Source: Asticcacaulis sp. ZE23SCel15 (GTDB taxonomy: Bacteria; Pseudomonadota; Alphaproteobacteria; Caulobacterales; Caulobacteraceae). From it: a stretch of 64,000 bases of DNA. The stretch lies in contig NZ_CP130044.1 in NCBI RefSeq assembly GCF_030505395.1, forward strand, positions 2,651,001 through 2,715,000, read 5' to 3'. Positions 9,486-18,592 of this stretch are shown here, in pieces. The position numbers were made by a program, and so were the translations under genes. The notes beneath the pieces are model-generated. The model did not search any database, was not told the DNA's origin, and saw nothing but the letters and a program-made list of their open reading frames with translations. Positions within the stretch are counted from its first letter, which is position 1. Each line of letters starts with the position of its first letter.

Positions 9486-9590
9486 ATCTCTATCGAATGG
9501 TTGGAGAAAAAGAGCGAGCTATATGGGCCTCGACCTTAAGGGAAAGGCGTCATAACATAGACCTGCGCGAAAACCATAGGGAAGAATTGT

Positions 9591-10730
9591 ATGTCAGGGA
9601 CGGGTGTGTTTAAGGTTCTGGGCTTCATGACCGGCACATCTTTGGACGGCATAGACATGGCGGTGCTGGAGACCGATGGTGAGCAGCGCCTGACCTTTGG
9701 GCCGTGGGCTGAACGCCCCATGCCGGATGCGGTGCGCGCGGTGTTGCAAGATACGGTGAAGGCTGCGCTTAGCTGGCCGCGCGGAACGCCGGAGCCTGAG
9801 ATTTTTAACGAAGCCCGTAAGGTCATCACGGATTACCATTTCACTTCGGCGCAAGCTTTTCTGGCGGAACAGGGCCTGGGATTTAGCGATTTCGATCTGC
9901 TGGGTGTGCATGGCCAAACCGTGCTGCATGAGCGCCCCAAGGCAGGTGTGATAGGGCGGACCGTGCAGTTGTTTGATGGACAGGCCTTTGCGGACATGAA
10001 CGGCGTAAAGGTGGTGTCCGATTTCCGAGCTGCCGATATGGCCGCGGGCGGAGAGGGGGCACCGCTGGCCCCCGTTTATCATAGGGCTTTGGTGGCGCAG
10101 GCGGGCCTGGACTTGCCGGTGGTCGTCGTCAATCTGGGCGGGGTTGCCAATATCACGATCATTGATGAAGCGGGCGATATATCCGCAATGGATACGGGCC
10201 CGGCCAATGGCCTGATGGATCAATGGGTGCAAAAGCATGGCCGGGGCCACTATGATGCGGGTGGTGTGTGGGCAGCACTTGGGACGGCTGACCCAGCGCT
10301 GGTGGCGGCCTATCTCAGCCACCCGTATTTCTCAGCGTCTGCGCCCAAATCGTTAGACCGTTATGATTTTACGCTGGCGGGTGTAGACGGGTTAGGTTTT
10401 GAGGATGGTCTGGCGACATTGTGCGAATTTACGCTGGAAAGTCTGTTGCTCGCTATCCGGATGTCGGGTGTTGCCCCCAAGGCCGTCGTTCTGGCTGGTG
10501 GCGGTCGTCAAAATGCGTATCTAGTCAACAGATTACGCACAAAACTTGATCTGAGAACTCAGCTTTATCTGTCCGAAGACCTTGGCTGGCGCGGTGGGGC
10601 TATCGAGGCCGAAGCCTTTGCCTATATGGCCGTGCGCGCACTGAGGTCGTTGCCGATCTCGTACCCCACAACGACCGGTGTGCCTCAACCTTTAACGGGC
10701 GGGCGGGTGAATATACCCTCCGCCCGCTAA
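9591..10730 (+). CDS. anmK: Anhydro-N-acetylmuramic acid kinase
   Basis: This 379-residue enzyme of the ASKHA kinase fold phosphorylates and opens 1,6-anhydroMurNAc to MurNAc-6-phosphate during cell-wall recycling in the cytoplasm. The N-terminal ATP loop 'FMTGTSLDGIDMAVLE', 'GVHGQTVLHERP', 'DTGPANGLMDQW' and 'VLAGGGRQNAYLVNRL' are family signatures. The start has a good AGGGAAG site. The tyrS-anmK divergent arrangement is common in alphaproteobacteria. It converges on the hydrolase gene with only 6 bp between the two stops. Confidence 0.96.
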   Translation: MSGTGVFKVLGFMTGTSLDGIDMAVLETDGEQRLTFGPWAERPMPDAVRAVLQDTVKAALSWPRGTPEPEIFNEARKVITDYHFTSAQAFLAEQGLGFSDFDLLGVHGQTVLHERPKAGVIGRTVQLFDGQAFADMNGVKVVSDFRAADMAAGGEGAPLAPVYHRALVAQAGLDLPVVVVNLGGVANITIIDEAGDISAMDTGPANGLMDQWVQKHGRGHYDAGGVWAALGTADPALVAAYLSHPYFSASAPKSLDRYDFTLAGVDGLGFEDGLATLCEFTLESLLLAIRMSGVAPKAVVLAGGGRQNAYLVNRLRTKLDLRTQLYLSEDLGWRGGAIEAEAFAYMAVRALRSLPISYPTTTGVPQPLTGGRVNIPSAR

Positions 10731-10736
10731 ATGTTG

Positions 10737-11381
10737 TCAGGCGTTCGACAGGCGCTTATCGAGGTAAGATCCGACGCGCTGTTCGATTTCCGGCAATTGA
10801 TCGACCCAGAAGTGGGTCGCGTCCGGCACCAGTTCATGATCAATGACAATACCTTTTTGACTGCGCAGCTTGGCCACCACGCGGTCAACTTCGGACGGAG
10901 GCACCACGCTGTCGTTGGCGCCATTGACGAACAGACCTGACGCCGGGCAGGGGGCCAGAAAGCTGAAATCATAAGCATTAGTCGGCGGCGATACCGAAAT
11001 AAAACCATCGGTTTCGGGGCGACGCATCAAAAGCTGCATGCCGATATAGGCGCCGAATGAGTAACCCGCGACCCAGAATTGCGCGGCGGTCGGGTTCTTG
11101 GCCTGAAGCCAGTCAAGGGCCGTGGCCGCATCGGCAAGTTCGCCAATGCCCGCATCAAATTCGCCCTGAGATTTGCCGACACCGCGGAAATTAAAGCGTA
11201 AAACCGAAAACCCGCGCGTCATGAACAGGTGGAATAATTGCACCGTGACCGGATTATTCATGTGGCCGCCCGCCTTGGGGTGCGGATGCAGGATGAGGGC
11301 GATCGGGGCGTTTTCTGTCTTGCCTTGCGTGTAGCGGGCTTCGATGCGACCTGCGGCTCCGGCCAGAATGACTTCGGGCAT
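10737..11381 (-). CDS. Alpha/beta hydrolase (COG2945-like)
   Basis: This 214-residue alpha/beta hydrolase is of unknown substrate. The nucleophile elbow is 'GYSFGAY' (G-x-S-x-G). 'LRFNFRGVGKSQGEFDAGIGE' is the typical strand-loop of the COG2945 group. The catalytic acid lies in 'GANDSVVPPSEVD' and the His in 'PDATHFWVDQ'. The start at 11381 is preferred because an AAGGTG site precedes the ATG; a further upstream start has none. It is divergent from iscR. It is probably a cytoplasmic carboxylesterase-type enzyme. Confidence 0.85.
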   Translation of the reverse strand: MPEVILAGAAGRIEARYTQGKTENAPIALILHPHPKAGGHMNNPVTVQLFHLFMTRGFSVLRFNFRGVGKSQGEFDAGIGELADAATALDWLQAKNPTAAQFWVAGYSFGAYIGMQLLMRRPETDGFISVSPPTNAYDFSFLAPCPASGLFVNGANDSVVPPSEVDRVVAKLRSQKGIVIDHELVPDATHFWVDQLPEIEQRVGSYLDKRLSNA

Positions 11382-11422
11382 TAATTCACCTTGTGACAAA
11401 TATAACAAATTTCACGGCCAAA

Positions 11423-11447
11423 TTACTTGACTAACGCGGTCGGAATT
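11423..11447 (+). promoter_or_regulatory. Candidate IscR type-1-like site overlapping a -35 element
   Basis: About 18 of 25 positions agree with the E. coli type-1 IscR consensus, including YYGACT-N5-(A/G)GTCRR (here TTGACT-AACGC-GGTCGG). TTGACT (11427-11432) could be the -35 box of the iscR-suf promoter, which would suit Fe-S-dependent autorepression. A TCGGA/TCCGA dyad (11440-11458) overlaps the downstream side. This is inferred from sequence only. Confidence 0.35.
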
Positions 11448-11612
11448 ATTAAATCCGAATAACCTAGCGCATTAGTCGGGCATTTTGTCCGCTATCTGCG
11501 CGGGTCATAGCACAAAGTTTTCAGTTTGCGCAGATTTTTAGTCGGTGGCCGTCCGTCACCGCCTATTTGTGCAAATGACAGTCCGGTTCAGGCTTTTGGC
11601 GAAGGATTTCAT

Positions 11613-12176
11613 ATGCGTTTGTCAACCAAGGGGCGTTATGCCGTGATGGCGATGACAGATCTGGCGCTGCATGGTCAGGGTAAGCCCATATCGCTGTCTG
11701 AGATTTCGGAACGCCAGCAGATTTCGCTGTCCTATCTGGAGCAATTGTTTGCCCGACTGCGCAAAGCCGGACTGGTCAAAAGCGCGCGTGGTCCCGGTGG
11801 CGGTTATTCGCTGGCTAGGTCGTCGGATGCCTTGTTTGTCGCCGAAATCGTGGTGGCGGTTGATGAACCGATTAAGGCCACGCGCTGTGCCCTGACGTCT
11901 AATAAGCTTGGGGCCAACAAGCGGCTATCCAAAGAAAATGCGGCCCGTGAGATCGGCTGTATGCCCGGTGGTCAGCGCTGCCTGACCCATAATCTGTGGG
12001 AAGATCTGGGCCTTGCTATCCATGACTATCTGGCGAAGGTGTCGTTGAGCGACGTGATCCTTAAGCGCACCCGTAAGACGACGGACGCAGATGCGCTCAA
12101 TGTTCCGGCGTCATTCAATGGCAGTCATAAAATCAATATTGATAAGATTGCCCGCGATCAGGAGATGGTATCCTAA
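11613..12176 (+). CDS. iscR: Rrf2-family Fe-S regulator, IscR
   Basis: This 187-residue winged-helix regulator heads the Fe-S assembly operon. The Rrf2 N-terminus 'MRLSTKGRYAVMAMTDLAL' is intact. Cluster ligands are recognisable as Cys92, Cys116, Cys123 and His126. Cys92 is at the E. coli position, but an insert of roughly 18 residues separates it from the second Cys. IscR holding a [2Fe-2S] cluster normally represses its own operon; that role is inferred here. The start at 11613 has a GAAGGA site; the longer upstream frame is not protein-like. The cysteine desulfurase gene begins 5 bases after the stop. Confidence 0.93.
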   Translation: MRLSTKGRYAVMAMTDLALHGQGKPISLSEISERQQISLSYLEQLFARLRKAGLVKSARGPGGGYSLARSSDALFVAEIVVAVDEPIKATRCALTSNKLGANKRLSKENAAREIGCMPGGQRCLTHNLWEDLGLAIHDYLAKVSLSDVILKRTRKTTDADALNVPASFNGSHKINIDKIARDQEMVS

Positions 12177-12180
12177 AAAT

Positions 12181-13326
12181 ATGTCAGCCTCGACTGTTCT
12201 TTATATGGATCATGCTGCCACCTCGCCGCTCAGGCCGCAGGCGCGTGAGGCCATGCTTGCCGCGCTTGAGCTTGGGGCAAATGCGTCATCAGTGCATAGT
12301 CTGGGACGCAAGGCGAAAATGATTGTCGAAGAGGCACGCGCGCAAGTGCTTGATCTGGTGGGCGGATATGGTGCCAAGCTAGTGTTCACATCTGGTGGTA
12401 CCGAAGCCAACAATCTGGCCCTGCACCAAGCGCGGGTTCGCGATAACATCACTCACCTGATCATCAGTGACGGAGAGCACGATAGCATTTACACCGCCGC
12501 AAGCTATTTGGGTAAGGTTGTTCTGAAGTGGCCGCTGCTGCCATCTGGGCTGGCCGATCTTGAAGTCTTAAAAGCGTTGCTGGCTCAGGTTGAGGGCAAG
12601 GCGTTTGTGGCGTTGATGCTGGTCAATAATGAAACCGGCATTATTCAGCCGGTGGCCGATGCTGCTGAGATTGTCCATGCCGCTGGTGGCTGGTTGCACG
12701 TAGATGCCGTGCAGGCGACGGGGAAAATCAATATTGATTTTGACACTTTAGGCGCTGATAGCCTGACCTTGACGGCTCACAAAATTGGTGGCCCGGTCGG
12801 TGTGGGCGCTTTGGTGTATAATAGCGACCATACAATTATCCCCATGATCACTGGCGGTGGTCAGGAACAAGGCCTACGGGCCGGGACTGAAAATATCGCG
12901 GGACTGGCGGCCTTTGGGGCCTCAGCATTGGCGGCGCAGACTTGTGAACGGGTGTCTCAACAAATCGCTGTTGAGGCCGCTCTAAAAGAACTTGGCGCGC
13001 GTATCATAGGCGAGGACGTGCCGCGGGTGCCGGGTATCACCTGTTTGGCGGTGCCAGATTGGTCGTCGCAATTGCAGTTGATCCACATGGATATGGCCGG
13101 GATTTGCGTCAGTTCCGGCTCGGCCTGTTCATCAGGCAAGGTCAAACGCAGCCGTGTCCTGAACGCTATGGGGCTGGAAAACCTTTCGGGCGGGGTCTTG
13201 CGTATATCGACCGGTTGGTCTAGCCAGCCTGCGGACTGGGATCGGTTTTTAGACGTGTGGTCGGGCGGGTATCAGACCTTCGGCGCCCGCCTGAGTACTA
13301 AGTTGAATATAAAGGAACAAGCCTGA
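12181..13326 (+). CDS. Cysteine desulfurase, IscS/NifS type
   Basis: This 381-residue PLP enzyme moves sulfur from L-cysteine to an active-site persulfide for Fe-S assembly. '[10 protein letters not shown]' opens the protein. The PLP lysine is Lys201 in '[12 protein letters not shown]', and the active-site cysteine is Cys316 in '[10 protein letters not shown]', the class I (IscS) loop type. The start at 12181 follows directly after iscR. Its TGA overlaps the sufB ATG by one base. The operon also holds a class II desulfurase (sufS), so two sulfur donors are co-expressed. Confidence 0.94.
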   Translation: MSASTVLYMDHAATSPLRPQAREAMLAALELGANASSVHSLGRKAKMIVEEARAQVLDLVGGYGAKLVFTSGGTEANNLALHQARVRDNITHLIISDGEHDSIYTAASYLGKVVLKWPLLPSGLADLEVLKALLAQVEGKAFVALMLVNNETGIIQPVADAAEIVHAAGGWLHVDAVQATGKINIDFDTLGADSLTLTAHKIGGPVGVGALVYNSDHTIIPMITGGGQEQGLRAGTENIAGLAAFGASALAAQTCERVSQQIAVEAALKELGARIIGEDVPRVPGITCLAVPDWSSQLQLIHMDMAGICVSSGSACSSGKVKRSRVLNAMGLENLSGGVLRISTGWSSQPADWDRFLDVWSGGYQTFGARLSTKLNIKEQA

Positions 13327-14792
13327 TGGCTGCCGTTAAGGAAACCATTGATACGGTTCAGAAACTTGAGACCTATGAGCACGGTTTCGTCTCGGATATC
13401 GAGATGGAGTTTGCGCCCAAGGGCCTCAATGCCGATATCGTGCGTTTCATTTCCGCCAAGAAGAATGAGCCGGAATGGATGCTGCAATGGCGTCTGGAGG
13501 CGTTTGAACGCTGGCAGTCGATGGATGAGCCCGATTGGGCCAAGCTGAACTACAAACGTGTCGATTATCAGGATCTCTATTACTACGCGGCCCCTAAGCA
13601 AAAGGTCGCACCCAAATCGCTGGATGAAATCGACCCGGAACTGCTGCGCGTTTATGAGAAACTGGGCATTCCTCTGAAAGAACAGATGGTGCTGGCCGGT
13701 GTCGAGGGCGCGCCGCGCTATGCCGTCGATGCCGTGTTTGACTCGGTGTCAGTGGTCACGACCTTTAAGGATGAACTGAGTAAGTCAGGCGTGATTTTCT
13801 GTTCGATTTCAGAGGCATTACGCGAACATCCTGAACTGGTGCGTAAATATCTGGGCAGCGTTGTGCCGCAGTCGGATAACTATTTTGCCGCCCTTAATTC
13901 GGCGGTGTTTTCGGACGGATCGTTTGTCTATATCCCTCCCGGCGTGCGCTGCCCGATGGAGCTTTCGACCTATTTCCGCATCAATGCGTCGGAAACCGGC
14001 CAGTTTGAGCGCACGCTGATTATTGCCGATAAGGGATCTTACGTTTCCTATCTTGAGGGCTGCACCGCCCCCATGCGCGATGAAAATCAGCTTCATGCCG
14101 CCGTGGTTGAACTTGTGATCTTAGAGGACGCCTCGATCAAATACTCGACCGTGCAGAACTGGTATCCCGGTGATGCGGAAGGTCGCGGCGGTATCTATAA
14201 CTTCGTCACCAAGCGCGCCGATTGTCGTGAACCGCGGGCGAAAGTGTCATGGACGCAGGTGGAAACCGGATCGGCCATTACCTGGAAATATCCGTCGTGC
14301 ATTCTGCGCGGCGACGACAGCGTCGGTGAGTTCTATTCGATCGCGGTCACCAACGGCATGCAGCAGGCCGATACCGGCACCAAGATGATCCATCTGGGTA
14401 AAAACACCCGCTCACGCATCATCTCCAAAGGCATTTCGGCGGGTAAGTCGTCTAACACCTATCGCGGTCTGGTCTCGGCACATGCGCGGGCGGCAGGGGC
14501 GCGGAACTTCACCCAATGCGACAGCCTGCTGATTGGTAAAACCTGCGCGGCCCACACCGTGCCCTACGTCGAAGCCGATACCGCCAAGGCGCAGTTTGAA
14601 CACGAAGCCACGACCACGCGCCTGAGTGAAGATCAACTGTTCTACGCTATGCAGCGTGGCTTGAGCCAGGAAGAAGCGGTCGCCCTTCTGGTCAATGGCT
14701 TCGTGCGCGATGTGTTGCAGGAACTACCGATGGAATTTGCCGTTGAGGCGCAAAAACTGGTGGCCATCAGTCTTGAAGGGAGTGTGGGGTGA
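13326..14792 (+). CDS. sufB: Fe-S cluster scaffold subunit SufB
   Basis: This 488-residue SufB is the main scaffold subunit of the SufBC2D complex, on which clusters are assembled in the cytoplasm. Typical stretches are '[24 protein letters not shown]', '[30 protein letters not shown]' (shortened here in meaning, at about residues 160-225) and '[20 protein letters not shown]' near the end. An AAGGAA ribosome site precedes the ATG, which overlaps the desulfurase stop. Its stop overlaps the GTG start of the next gene. The length is normal for the family. Confidence 0.97.
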   Translation: MAAVKETIDTVQKLETYEHGFVSDIEMEFAPKGLNADIVRFISAKKNEPEWMLQWRLEAFERWQSMDEPDWAKLNYKRVDYQDLYYYAAPKQKVAPKSLDEIDPELLRVYEKLGIPLKEQMVLAGVEGAPRYAVDAVFDSVSVVTTFKDELSKSGVIFCSISEALREHPELVRKYLGSVVPQSDNYFAALNSAVFSDGSFVYIPPGVRCPMELSTYFRINASETGQFERTLIIADKGSYVSYLEGCTAPMRDENQLHAAVVELVILEDASIKYSTVQNWYPGDAEGRGGIYNFVTKRADCREPRAKVSWTQVETGSAITWKYPSCILRGDDSVGEFYSIAVTNGMQQADTGTKMIHLGKNTRSRIISKGISAGKSSNTYRGLVSAHARAAGARNFTQCDSLLIGKTCAAHTVPYVEADTAKAQFEHEATTTRLSEDQLFYAMQRGLSQEEAVALLVNGFVRDVLQELPMEFAVEAQKLVAISLEGSVG

Positions 14793-15130
14793 CGGTTACG
14801 GCTGACCTGAAACTTCGAGAATCCAATGTCGTGTGGTTTGATGGTGAAGCTGTCGACTCTGCCGGGAATCCAGTAAGGATGTATTCGGTTGTCACCCCAA
14901 TAGAGGCTGTCGAGCAATATTACGTTGATGGTGATGGGCCAATCGGGCTTCTGCCGGGAATCCGTCTCGTCGTTCTTGGTGCTGCAAATGGTGACGTCGA
15001 TTGGTTATGGCTGGAAGTGGATGATGCGACCTCGGCCTTCGTAAACGCCAATGTTTGTCTTGCTACGGCAAAACTCAAATACCTGTGTGAGGTCGGTGAT
15101 GACCTTCATATGAAAAGGTTTTCTCAATAA
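14789..15130 (+). CDS. Unrecognised 113-aa protein inside the suf operon
   Basis: This is not a known Suf component and I do not recognise the family. It starts at a GTG that overlaps the sufB stop (GTGA) behind an AAGGGAG site, and its TAA overlaps the sufC ATG by one base, so it is translated as part of the operon. The product is acidic, without signal peptide or TM helix, and looks beta-rich: an initial segment '[19 protein letters not shown]', a Gly/Asp-rich middle, and a C-terminal half with 2 cysteines (in '[16 protein letters not shown]'). The coupling on both sides suggests it is expressed with SufBCD. A link to Fe-S assembly is only inferred from position. Confidence 0.72.
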   Translation: MTVTADLKLRESNVVWFDGEAVDSAGNPVRMYSVVTPIEAVEQYYVDGDGPIGLLPGIRLVVLGAANGDVDWLWLEVDDATSAFVNANVCLATAKLKYLCEVGDDLHMKRFSQ

Positions 15131-15879
15131 TGCTTAATATCCAAAACCTCACCGTCAGCGTTGACGACAAAACCATCCTTAAGGGCTTGACGCTCGATGT
15201 GCCCGCAGGTGAAGTCCACGCCATCATGGGCCCGAACGGTGCCGGTAAATCGACGCTGGGCTATACGCTGGCCGGCCGTTCCAACTATGAGGTAACGGCC
15301 GGATCGGCCACGCTAAATGGTGAAGACCTGCTGGAAAAGGCTGTGCATGAACGCGCCGCCGCCGGACTTTATCTGTCGTTTCAGTATCCGCTCGAAATTC
15401 CCGGTGTACCAGCCCTGACTTTTATCCGGACTGCTTTGAATGCTCAGCGCAAACTGCGCGGTGAGGGCGAAATGTCAGCGCCTGAGTTCCTGAAAACGAC
15501 CCGCGAAGTGGCCAAGTCGCTGAAAATCGACATGGACATGCTTAAGCGCCCGCTCAATGTTGGCTTCTCCGGCGGTGAAAAGAAGCGCATGGAAGTGCTG
15601 CAAATGGCGCTGCTCAAGCCGAAGTTTCTGATCCTAGATGAAACCGATTCCGGCCTCGATATCGACGCGCTTAAGGTCGTGTCTGAGGGCGTCAATGCTC
15701 TGCGTGCGCCCGATCGCGGGATGCTGGTCATCACCCACTATCAGCGTTTGCTGGATCATATCACGCCGGATCGGATTCATATTCTGGTGGGTGGTCGCAT
15801 TGTCCATTCGGGCGGTCCTGAACTGGCCCATGAGTTGGAAGCCCGCGGCTATGATGAGTACCTTGGTGAGGCGGCATAA
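15130..15879 (+). CDS. sufC: Fe-S assembly ATPase SufC
   Basis: This 249-residue ABC-type ATPase powers the SufBC2D scaffold. Walker A is 'GPNGAGKST' (about residues 34-42), the ABC signature region is 'VGFSGGEKKRMEVLQM', and Walker B is 'FLILDETDSGLDIDAL', as in SufC. It is soluble, with no membrane segment. The start overlaps the stop of the unknown gene and its TAA overlaps the sufD ATG by one base. Confidence 0.97.
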   Translation: MLNIQNLTVSVDDKTILKGLTLDVPAGEVHAIMGPNGAGKSTLGYTLAGRSNYEVTAGSATLNGEDLLEKAVHERAAAGLYLSFQYPLEIPGVPALTFIRTALNAQRKLRGEGEMSAPEFLKTTREVAKSLKIDMDMLKRPLNVGFSGGEKKRMEVLQMALLKPKFLILDETDSGLDIDALKVVSEGVNALRAPDRGMLVITHYQRLLDHITPDRIHILVGGRIVHSGGPELAHELEARGYDEYLGEAA

Positions 15880-16913
15880 TGGCGTTCGATCTGTTCGATC
15901 CCATAACCTGGCCGACCCGGCGGGATGAGGAATGGAAATATTCCGATCTGGCGCGTCATCTGCGCATCACGCCGCGTGAGTTGGAGGTTTCGACGGATAT
16001 CGCTGCCCCCGGCCTGACGCTGGAAGGCTTTTATGTCCATAACGTCTTTGGGGCGGACTACAGTGGCCTTGAGGCGGCGGTTATGGCCGCTAAAGGTAAA
16101 CTGTGGCTGCGGCACTGGGCGCGTGGGCGTCTGGACGGCGTGGCCGGTTTCCAGAACAAAGGCCGGATTGACCTTAAGGCCGGTGAGCATCTGATCTTGT
16201 TTGAGACCTACGAAGGTAAAGGTAACTACGCCGTTCACAGTGAGCTTGAGTTCACTCTGGCTGACGGTGCGCGTCTTGAACGGGTCGTGGTCATGGATGA
16301 GCCGGAAACGGCCACATCGGTACGTCAATCAACGATTGATACCGCACCGAATGCCCACTATGTCCAAACCGTGGTATCGACCGGGGCGGCCTTTCAGCGC
16401 TTTGAGAGCCATGTCACTCACGCCGGTCATGGGGCGCAAGTCCGCATGGATGGCGCGTACCTTTTGAAGAACAAAACCCATTTCGATTACACCACGCGCC
16501 TTGACCATCAACAGATCAATGGTGTGACGACGCAGGCGATCAAGGGGCTGGTCAAGGATCAGGCTCAGGTCGTGTTTCAAGGGCGTATTCTGGTACAAAA
16601 GGGCGCCGACGGCACCGATGCCCGTATGCGTCATCAGGCCCTGATCTTGAACGACGGGGCGCGGGTGCGTGCCAAACCTGAGTTGGAAATCTATGCCGAT
16701 GACGTCCAGTGCGCGCACGGCAATACCATCGGTAATCTCGATGAAAACGCGCTGTTTTTCTGCATGTCGCGTGGCATGGATGAAGCCACCGCCCGCGGTC
16801 TTTTGATGCAGGCCTTTATCGTACCGGTGATCGAAGCCATTGACGACGATCAATTACGTGCGGCGGTGCTGGAGTTTGTTGAGGCTAAGGCCGGAGGCTT
16901 TTATGGCGTTTGA
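15879..16913 (+). CDS. sufD: Fe-S assembly subunit SufD
   Basis: This 344-residue paralogue of SufB is the third subunit of SufBC2D. The start 'FDPITWPTRRDEEWKYSDL' has the conserved R-x-E-x-W-K/R-Y motif of SufD. The C-terminal part has 'DVQCAHGNTIGNLDENALFFCMSRGMDEATARGLLM' (about residues 276-312), which includes the functional His of the SufB-SufD interface. It is shorter than E. coli SufD, as often seen in alphaproteobacteria. Its 3' end overlaps sufS by 11 bp. Confidence 0.95.
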   Translation: MAFDLFDPITWPTRRDEEWKYSDLARHLRITPRELEVSTDIAAPGLTLEGFYVHNVFGADYSGLEAAVMAAKGKLWLRHWARGRLDGVAGFQNKGRIDLKAGEHLILFETYEGKGNYAVHSELEFTLADGARLERVVVMDEPETATSVRQSTIDTAPNAHYVQTVVSTGAAFQRFESHVTHAGHGAQVRMDGAYLLKNKTHFDYTTRLDHQQINGVTTQAIKGLVKDQAQVVFQGRILVQKGADGTDARMRHQALILNDGARVRAKPELEIYADDVQCAHGNTIGNLDENALFFCMSRGMDEATARGLLMQAFIVPVIEAIDDDQLRAAVLEFVEAKAGGFYGV

Positions 16914-18120
16914 CGTCGATAAGGCCCGCGCCGATTTTCCAATCCTGTCGCGTGAGATCAAGGGTAAGCCCCTGATCTATCTCGACAGCGGTGCCAGCGC
17001 GCAAAAGCCGCGTCAGGTGCTTGAGGCCATGAGCGCGCACGCCGCGACATCCTACGCCAATGTCCACCGGGGCCTTCATACGCTTGCCAATGAAACGACG
17101 GATGCCTTTGAAAAAGGCCGTGACACCGTGGCGCGCTTTATCAATGCGGCTCGCGTTGAAGAGGTTATCTTCACTAAATCAGCCACGGAATCCATTAATC
17201 TGATCGCTTTCAGTTTCGGCACCTTCATCAAAGCCGGCGATGAAATTTTGATCTCTGAAATGGAGCATCACGCCAATATCGTGCCGTGGCATATGCTGGC
17301 GGAGCGCACCGGCGCGGTGCTTAAATGGGTGCCGATTTTGGATGACGGCAGCGTTGATATGGCGGCTTTTGATCAACTATTGACAGATAAAGTCAAGTTG
17401 GTTGCCATTGCCCATATGTCGAATGTTTTGGGCACCATCAATCCGGTGTCCGAGATTGTTGCTAAGGCTCATGCGATTGGCGCCAAAGTCCTGATCGATG
17501 GTTGTCAGGGCGTGGTTCACTTGCCGGTCGATGTGCAGGCGCTTAACTGCGATTTTTACGTCTTTTCGGCCCATAAACTTTATGGCCCGACGGGCCTCGG
17601 CGTACTTTACGGCAAGTATGATCTGCTGGCTGCCATGCCACCCTATCAGGGCGGTGGCGAGATGATTGCCCACGTTAGCAAAGAGCGTATAACCTATGCC
17701 GAACCGCCCCATCGGTTTGAGGCCGGCACGCCCGCGATCCTTGAGGTCATTGGCCTGACGGCGGCTATCGAATGGTTATCGCAGTTTGATCGTGACGCAA
17801 CTATTGCCCATGAAATGGCGCTATATGAGCGCGCCTATGAGGGCTTGCGCGGCATCAATAGTCTGCGGGTGCATGGCCATGCGGCGCATAAAGGCTCGAT
17901 CCTGACCTTTTCTTTGGGGCAGGCGCACGCACATGACGTTGCACAAATCCTTGATCGCTACAATATAGCGGTAAGGGCCGGAACACATTGCGCCGAACCC
18001 CTGATGACGCGCCTTGGGGTGACCTCAACCGTGCGGGCGTCGATTGCGCTTTATAATACCGAAGATGAGATCGACGCTCTGATCGTGGCGGTCCAAAAAG
18101 CCCAAAGTTTTTTTGAGTAA
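16903..18120 (+). CDS. sufS: Cysteine desulfurase SufS
   Basis: This 405-residue class II cysteine desulfurase supplies sulfur to the SUF scaffold. 'YLDSGASAQKP' near the N-terminus, the PLP lysine Lys225 in 'SAHKLYGPTG', and the active-site Cys363 in 'RAGTHCAEPLM' identify it. The ATG at 16903 follows a GGAGG site and lies inside sufD; the open frame extends further upstream but only through sufD sequence. Class II enzymes normally use a SufE or SufU partner; neither gene is present in this operon. Confidence 0.96.
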   Translation: MAFDVDKARADFPILSREIKGKPLIYLDSGASAQKPRQVLEAMSAHAATSYANVHRGLHTLANETTDAFEKGRDTVARFINAARVEEVIFTKSATESINLIAFSFGTFIKAGDEILISEMEHHANIVPWHMLAERTGAVLKWVPILDDGSVDMAAFDQLLTDKVKLVAIAHMSNVLGTINPVSEIVAKAHAIGAKVLIDGCQGVVHLPVDVQALNCDFYVFSAHKLYGPTGLGVLYGKYDLLAAMPPYQGGGEMIAHVSKERITYAEPPHRFEAGTPAILEVIGLTAAIEWLSQFDRDATIAHEMALYERAYEGLRGINSLRVHGHAAHKGSILTFSLGQAHAHDVAQILDRYNIAVRAGTHCAEPLMTRLGVTSTVRASIALYNTEDEIDALIVAVQKAQSFFE

Positions 18121-18130
18121 GGTTATCGAT

Positions 18131-18532
18131 ATGTCCGACCACATCATCAATCTTCATGAGGAACCTGAGCATCCGCAGGCGGAACTGTTCGCGCGCGAAG
18201 CTCCGTCCGGCTTGTCTGAGGACGAACTGTCGCGCCTAACCGAAGACCTGATTGGGGCGTTCAAAAGCGTCTATGATCCGGAAATCCCGGTCGATATCTA
18301 TGAGCTGGGGCTGATCTACCGCGTCGATGTGTCTGATGATCGCGATGTGGCCGTGGACATGACCCTGACGGCGCCGGGCTGTCCTGTGGCGGGTGAGATG
18401 CCGGGGTGGGTTGAGCAGGCCGTTATGGGCGTGCAAGGCGTTAACAGTGTCAATGTTAATCTGATCTTTGAGCCGCCATGGGATTTATCGAAAATGAGTG
18501 ATGAAGCTAAGCTTCAGCTCAATATGTTTTGA
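18131..18532 (+). CDS. sufT: SufT, DUF59/MIP18-like Fe-S maturation protein
   Basis: This 133-residue protein has a DUF59 (MIP18/SufT) domain: 'IGAFKSVYDPEIPVDIYELGLIYRV', 'MTLTAPGCPVAGEMPGWVEQAV' and 'NLIFEPPWDLSKMSDEAKLQL' are diagnostic. SufT helps in maturation of Fe-S proteins, though its exact role is unsettled. The start at 18131 has AAGG eight bases upstream, provided by the end of sufS; an upstream TTG at 18113 is less likely. A strong hairpin lies between this gene and sufA. Confidence 0.92.
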   Translation: MSDHIINLHEEPEHPQAELFAREAPSGLSEDELSRLTEDLIGAFKSVYDPEIPVDIYELGLIYRVDVSDDRDVAVDMTLTAPGCPVAGEMPGWVEQAVMGVQGVNSVNVNLIFEPPWDLSKMSDEAKLQLNMF

Positions 18533-18535
18533 GGT

Positions 18536-18563
18536 CATGGGGGAAAACCGTTTTTCCCCCATG
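18536..18563. repeat. 12-bp stem hairpin between sufT and sufA
   Basis: CATGGGGGAAAA pairs perfectly with TTTTCCCCCATG around a 4-base loop, four bases after the sufT stop and 30 bases before the sufA start. There is no T-run after the stem, so it may stabilise the upstream mRNA or partly attenuate sufA rather than terminate. Confidence 0.6.
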
Positions 18564-18592
18564 TGCCCCCTTACGCTACAGAAAGTGAAGTC

